Shown: positions 12,401 through 19,828 of the stretch, piece after piece
Layout of the letters: each line of letters starts with the position of its first letter
How positions within the stretch are numbered: the stretch's first letter is position 1
Source: Aplysia californica
Lineage: Eukaryota; Mollusca; Gastropoda; Aplysiida; Aplysiidae
Length of the DNA stretch: 64,000 bases
Assembly: GCF_000002075.1 (NCBI RefSeq)
Contig: NW_004797400.1
Location: 120,091 to 184,090 of the forward strand
Direction: 5' to 3'
Translations under genes and position numbers: made by a program
The notes under the pieces: model-generated
The model's input: only the letters and a program-made list of their open reading frames with translations
The model's database searches: none
What the model was told of the DNA's origin: nothing

Positions 12401-15400
12401 GGGTTAGGGAGTGCACAAAAATGGCTGGGGCTGGAAGGGTTAATTGTGTTTTGTGTTGTACACAGAAAGATCTTCAGTTTACAAATTGCGTATGACATAA
12501 CACATGGATGTTGATTTTAATTTCTTGACCTCAGTGTTGATGCCGTTTCTTTTTGTCCTTGATTGCCATTAGTCTTAATCCTCGATCATCTTTACTTCAC
12601 TAAGTCACATTGAATACTGTCAAAGGCCAAATGAGTTATTTTTACACTGGTGTTTATGGTGTGGTGGTTAGACGCTTTTCTGTTGCTTGCAGTAGACCCG
12701 AGTTTGAATCTCAAGTGGGTAGAAAAATTTTATCGATTACCTTGGTCTTTGTGTTGTAATGTATCCCTCCCAGCCTGGGTTGGCTTGGACAGGAAGGGTT
12801 GAAGGCCTTCCTCCTAAATTATCAAAACTGTATCGATGGGGGCATACAAAATCCTACATTTAAATAAAACCACTGTGTATAACATAATTGATTTTTTCTT
12901 TTTGTCTCAAGGCAACAACCCAACATCCGTATGTGAGCTGTGCCGGGGTCACAACAATGAGTTCTGTACAACGAGTGACCGTTACGCTGGTTACGATGGT
13001 GCCTACCGCTGTGTTGCGGAGGGAGTTGGGCAGTTAACTTTCCTCAGGCACGACACCATTTCTATGATGACTGGAAGTGTAAACGGGTCCACTTCTGACG
13101 TGAGTGTGGGCTGTAAAGGATGTAGACCTTTTATCAATTTCATGAACAAGAAATGAAGAACATTTTTGTTTCACATTTATCTTTTCTTTTTGTTTATGAA
13201 TTTTGTTTATACTACAGCCTCAATTTACTTTTTTCAGTATTTGTTGATTTTAATTTTCAAGGTTAATGATACTGTTGAGTCTCCTTATTTCCCCCTATTA
13301 TCAAATCAGTTTTTTAAATGTTCTTTTTCTTGTTGTTGGTTTAAAAAAAGCTAATTGATTTTATCTTCTTTATTTCCTTTTCCAACAAATTTTTATCTTC
13401 TCTTCGCAAAATAATACTCATTTACCTGCTATGAGGCATGGATTAAGTATTGTTTCTGTATATGAACAGTGCAAGATTTTCATTTTTTAGATATTTTCAT
13501 AGCTGTTTAAAAAAATATTAAACTGGTCTTTTGCTCTCTGGCAAAAAAACCCCTTCCAAAACCTCAATCTATTGTCAAGCTTTGTTATTAAGTATTGCAA
13601 TGACAAATCATTATTTATGTTGCTTTTTTGTGAAGTTTCCAACTGGTTCAGGCTGGTGTGCTACTGATGGTTCTACGTTTATACCCTCCTTTTGCCCAAT
13701 TTTCCAAAGCACAACAATATAAATAAGGGTGAAAGCTCCAATGTTGCTTTTAGTAACTTATCATCTTTATCTGAGATAATAATGCGTCTGTTATTTGTTT
13801 CAGATTGGGTTCCGTTATATTGTATTTATGTCTCTTCTCCTGCCTTGTCACTTGCTTTAACGTGTCAGTGATACCCACTCAATGTTTTTATTTTCAGTCA
13901 TTTCGACTTCTCTGTCCTGATGGAAGTACTGTCAATGTGGGTGACTATATGAACTGCCATTGGGGTGAAATTTCTTCCAATATTATCATGACGTCTGCTG
14001 TCCGTGACCCCAGCACTGTGGAAAAATACAAGATTTTCTTAACTACTCTTGAGAGTCTGTTTGGTCCAAGTAGTACCAAAAAATTCAAGTTGTTCAAATC
14101 TGAAGAGCACTATGATGTGGACATCTTCTCTCAGACTCTCTTTCGGAAGAATTTAATGTTCTCTGACATGACAACGGGTTTCAGAGAAATTGGAGACTAC
14201 TCATACTTTACTTGGGCTGGTAAGTCTCTGTCAGTTATGGTATAGTTGTTACAAACTGATTCTTTAAGTTTTTTTTTCTGGGAAATAGGGCTGTCTCACC
14301 TGCAGAAAATACTGTTAGGAGAGAGTTGCAATAAACATGTTTGAAGTAGCTCCATTGTAGCAGATGTGACAAATGTCTATATATGTGTGTATGCCTGACA
14401 AAAGAGCCTATTTGTCAGCAAAGTTAATTTCAAACTACAGGTTGCCTCAACTCTTAATCTAAAATTTTGTGGATATAATATTTTTGTTGTATCATGTATA
14501 TGTGATATGTTTATATTGCTTTTTTCTTTCTTTAAAGGTTTATATCACTAGTGCATTTTTTGCCTTGCTTCACACTGATTAATTACGTATATAGTTGACA
14601 ACATGCTCTTGTGTTTTGTTTTTAAATAATTTATTTGTGGTCCTGGCATCCTTTCTTTTCCTTAGGTAAAGAGTTCCAGTCGTACTTAACTGAAATGAAT
14701 CGCTGCCCGTCAAGTGCAATCAGCCTTTGTGTCACATCATATGCAGAGAAGTTGAAGTGTGAGGAAATGATTATGGCTTTTAAAGCCAAAAACCTTCAAC
14801 CTGAGATGGATTGCCTGTATGGAGGAAATACTAGTATGTGCTTGGAAATGATCTACCGCGGAGATGCAGATATCATTAATCTTGATGCTGGTGATGTGTA
14901 CATTGCTGGGAGGTATGTATTCGGATTGGTCAATAAGGAAGAAATCTTCTTAGCTCTGCCGGTTCTTCACTCTGTTTCCTCGAATATACCTTTGATAGGT
15001 TAATGTTTTTAAAAATTTTTTGTTAAAAAAAGTTTTGATAACTTCTGCTAGAAGAAATTGTTCATTTTGAAATCAAAGATGCAGGAAATCAGTAGAAGTA
15101 TTCTGCTCAGTAGGGATTAGTTGTAAGTGTGTTTTCACAGTGACTTTACACAGTCATTGGCAGTGGGGGGTGTCTCCTTTTGGTCTCTGAAGACAGCGTG
15201 CTTTAATGAACAATACTTCAATTGTCTCTTCTGTATGTCCTCACAGGTTGCAAATTGATTTTTGTTTTATATGAAGTCTGTGAAAACATTTGTACAGTGT
15301 AATCTTTTGAGTCCTCAGTCGGAAGGTGACCCATGATGTAGCCAAACAAATTCTAAAAGTATATTGTATACGGTTTACTCTTTCAGGCGCTATGGTCTGG

Positions 15401-15596
15401 TACCAATCATTGCTGAAGACTACGGTGATATGACCATGGAGTTCAAAGTTGTTGCAGCTGCTAGAAAAACTGATAAGTCAACAACACTTTTCAACATGAA
15501 AGGTATGGAGGTGTAATGAGACACTTTTATTATCTGCATGTATTTGTATCTAAGGGCAGGGGATGGGAAGAACAATGTTAATTTTTAAAAAACATA

Positions 15597-15628
<32 letters not shown>

Positions 15629-18600
15629 GCGTGTCCTACTTTCAATAATTTATACATCCTCTATGACTTTTTAGTATATTTCAGTGGTTTAGTAGTTAGA
15701 TTAGTGGGCTCGTAACAGAAAGGTCATGGGTTTGAACCTGTCAGGGACCTGACTTTGTGTCCTTGGGAAAGGCACTTTATATCAGTTTTCCTCACTTCAA
15801 CTAGTGGGTACCTGACTTTAAGCAGCAAAAGATCTTGTCAGTTTGCTAATGTTTGAATGCTTGATCAGCTGCTTGCACTGTGTGCTTCTCTGGAATCTGA
15901 GAATGTTTCCGAGTGTGCTTTGGAACTGCTGTGATAATAATAGTTGTAAAGCACATAGAGCATACTGTAGACTGTAGAGCATGGATATGGGCTATATAAA
16001 TGCAATTGTTATTAGCATATGATGCGTGGCTGCATGCTACTTTGGTGAAACCTACTTCTTGTGGTAGGACTTTTAATAATGCTGGTTGTCTGTGGATTGT
16101 AATAAATTGGAAGTCCTTTAGAACCTTAGATATTAAGTTTTGTTGTACCAACTCTGTCAAGCCCGCGACACTTAAAAGGGTACAAGCAGCGGATTAACAA
16201 AAAAAAATCAACTCTGTCAAGAGTGTTGTTGTGGCTGACTACTGAGGAGATTGTTTGTTTTTTCAGTTTATTGTTTGTCTTACAGGAATGTATTTGAAAA
16301 ACTAGTTCTAATGGCTATTTTAAAAAGGAAGTTAAATGGTGCTACCATTATGCTTTACCGCTATTTTAGCCTTTTGTAAGTGTATTTGTTTTTTGCTTGT
16401 GTTTTGCAAACAATGTAGGGCTTTTTTTGGTTGTCGGTACTTATTTCTTTGACGTTGGGGTTTGTCTTTTTGCATTTCTAATGACATCCCTCTCGTCGTG
16501 TCATAATGACATCCCTCTCGTCGTGTCATAATGACATCCCTCTCGTCGTGTCAAAACCTTATTTATCAGGTGTAATTAGTTATTTTTCTTTTTTTTTTGT
16601 TCATTTGTCTTACAACATTGTACAGTGGAAACCTGATATAACAAGGATGGTAGGAGTAGAGAAAATGTCCTGTTATATCCGATCCCTGTTAAATCAGAAA
16701 TGCAAGGAAAGTGAGCATTTGTGGACTAATCTAGCTGTACTTATTCATGGGTAGTTTCCCTAGCCACAAGTACCCACGAACAGGGGTTTTGGCACCAACT
16801 TTCTCCTTGCCTCCTTAAACCACATCAGAAGAGCTTGGTCCACAGCTTCTGCATCGGGTAGTCTCATCTTCTTTCTATCCAGAGCAAACTTTCCATTGGA
16901 GTATGCTGCCACTATCTTCTCTCTATCCTTGATAATGGTGTGAATCAACCCTTGTGGAATGTCAAACTGATGACAAATCTCTTCCAGTTAAGCTTGCTTT
17001 TTGTCAACAGTCTGGATTATTTCGTAATTTTTTTCAATTGAAAGGCATTTTCTCTTGCGCTTGGCATCGTTGGTGACATAATGAAAGAAGTAGGCTTAGA
17101 TCTAGGCCCACCAGTCCTCTCTCTCTCTCTCTTACCTTTTTTACACATTGTTAACGAGCCTTTGTCCCTGCTATAACCGGTTGGGCTCCGATGAGACCCT
17201 GTTATTGCCGATAACTTTTTATAGAGACAAAGAGTAGGAAAAAAACGGGGATTTTAAACATCCCTGTTATTACCGGATCCCTGTTATTACCGGGCCTGTT
17301 ATATATGGTTTCCACTGTATACAATTTGTAAATGTAAATATGATTTTGGAAAGATTTAGTCCGCAGGTATGAATTTTGTCTTTAGATACAGAGGTTAGTA
17401 ACTTTTTTGTAGTTGAGTATTCATTTATATTTTGTAAGTACTGGAATGATTTCATGAAGTGTAAAACAAGATCGTTTAGTGTGCTTTGGCTTGCTCTCTT
17501 TTATTAACAGGAAAACGATCATGCCAGCCTGGAATTGGTCGGGGTGATGGTTGGATTATTCCGCTTAATATTTACATCGAGACAGAGCAGTTTTTACCAG
17601 AAGACTGTTCCATTTTCAAAAATATAGGTAAGTTCTCAACTGATTCTTTTCTGTAAAAAATTTTTTTCACATTCTTATGAATTTCCCTTTTCTTGTCAAG
17701 TTACTAAACGTTAAAATTTGTAATGTGTTTGCCTTTCTTGAAATATTTCCATACCCCCACGTGCAGTTTTAGAGATTTAAGTCAATAGTAGGAATAGTGA
17801 AATTCAAAGCTACTTCTCTGAAAATCTGCTCCTTTCATGTAAAGCTGAATGTGTTCTGTTCTATGTTTTGCAGGGGAGTTGTTTGTCAGGAGCTGCATCC
17901 CTGGAGCCCTGGACACAGAGTACAATCCTCATGGACAGCCCATCAACCTATGTGAGGGATGTGCAGCTGGGGGCTATCGCAAATGCCAGCGGAACAGTGA
18001 AGAACAGTACTACGGTGCCAGTGGGGCTTTCCGGTGCCTGGTAGAAAGTTAGTATTATTGATATTTAGAATTTGACTCTCATCTGTGTGAAGCATGGTTA
18101 GTTTCAAAGCATATTATTTATTTGGAGATCAAACTGATAGCCTCAGATGAAAAAGCGGGTGAGATTATAACAATTTTTCTACCTTGACGTCTAATGCAGT
18201 AAACAGTTGTCTTTGTCATGGGCAGATGTTATTTTTACTTAAGTTAAAGAAATATGATTGAAAAATACCTTTATATTTGATGAAAAGTAAAAGTAATGAA
18301 GGAGAAAAGGCCAAGTTTCTTTCTGTTAACTGTAAAGTAAAATTTTCCAATGTTGTCTACTTTGTTACTGAAACTATTGGCATGGTTTTCTCAGTTTTTT
18401 ATTTAGTTTGAAGGAAAATAAAGATAATTAAAATTGTTTTTTGTTTGATATTTTGTAGTGGGTATACATTAGTCAAAATGGTCCAAGATGCCACTTGTTG
18501 TGAAGGAGAAAAGCAGTTGTCTTAGACAGGTGGATGTTTTGGTTAAAGTCATTTTACTGTTTTGTACGTGTGATTATCTGGGACAGCTATTCACGTGAGC

Positions 18601-19639
18601 AGGTTCAACTGTACTCTGAATTTGGCATGTTTATGATACCATTATGTTGTTCTTACTCAGGTTACTACATTTAGTACGGATTGAGAGTAGAATCTTAAAA
18701 GAACAAGGTTATTCAGGCTCTGTCTCATAAAAAATGTCAATTAATTTGAAGTAGGTATTGCTTTTCAGAGTCCCATTAGAGTGTTACACAAGTAAAGGAG
18801 AGGATTACCTTTACATATTCTGTCATTTGGCTTTTCTTACGTGGTAGTTACTTGTAAGTGAAAACTATTTGTTTTTCTTTTTCAGAGGGAGGAGATGTTG
18901 CTTTTGTAAGACATCTTACTGTTAGGGACAACACTGATGGCAGAAACCATGCCATTTGGGCCAGAAACAGAAGATCAGATGATTATGAACTCATGTGCAA
19001 GGATGGCCGACGCCTTAATATTGATCGTTTCCAGGAATGCCATCTGGGAAGTGTTCCTGCAAATGCTATCGTGACCTCAGGTATACACAGCTCGATCTTT
19101 TTTATTATGAGTAATTTCCTTCTTGGGGTTTCATATATTTGCACATCTATCATGTTATATTTTTGGGAAATTGGGGAGTGTCTGTTCTGCTACTAAATGA
19201 AGAGGGGAATATTGAAAAATTACCATATTTTTGGGATACATTCAGATAAACATTACTCTTTAATCTGTGCTTCCAGTTTTCCACCAAATGGCGGGAGTTC
19301 TGCCTTTTTTTAGTTTCCTCCAGACCTCATCTGCCGATCCAATGTCCGCCGCCTCATTGATGGTTTCCCCCTCCTCAGTGTCTTTTTCACTTTCTCCATT
19401 GTAAAAAAAACAACTATATCTAGATCTATGTTGCGTTGCCTTTCGTGAAACCGTGCTGTAAAAATCAAACTTATTCTACCTTTCACTGTTGGAAGTTATA
19501 ATAATAATAATAATAATAATGAAGATCATTTCTATAGCGCCCACTCCCGTGTAAACACAGCTCTAGGCGCTTTACATAAATGCATGTACGAACAATATTC
19601 ACGCATGCGACACATACACACACAATTACACACACTCAT

Positions 19640-19672
<33 letters not shown>

Positions 19673-19781
19673 CACACACAAACACACACATATGATATAC
19701 ACATACACACACAAACACTCACAAACACATAACACGCACACATGTGCACACACGTACGCCAAACACACACACACACACACA

Positions 19782-19828
<47 letters not shown>

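Noticed and set aside
13805-13897. Possible upstream extension of transferrin exon 7, starting with Met and a hydrophobic run
   Set aside because: A good acceptor at 13897 and the phase of exon 6 put this stretch in the intron.
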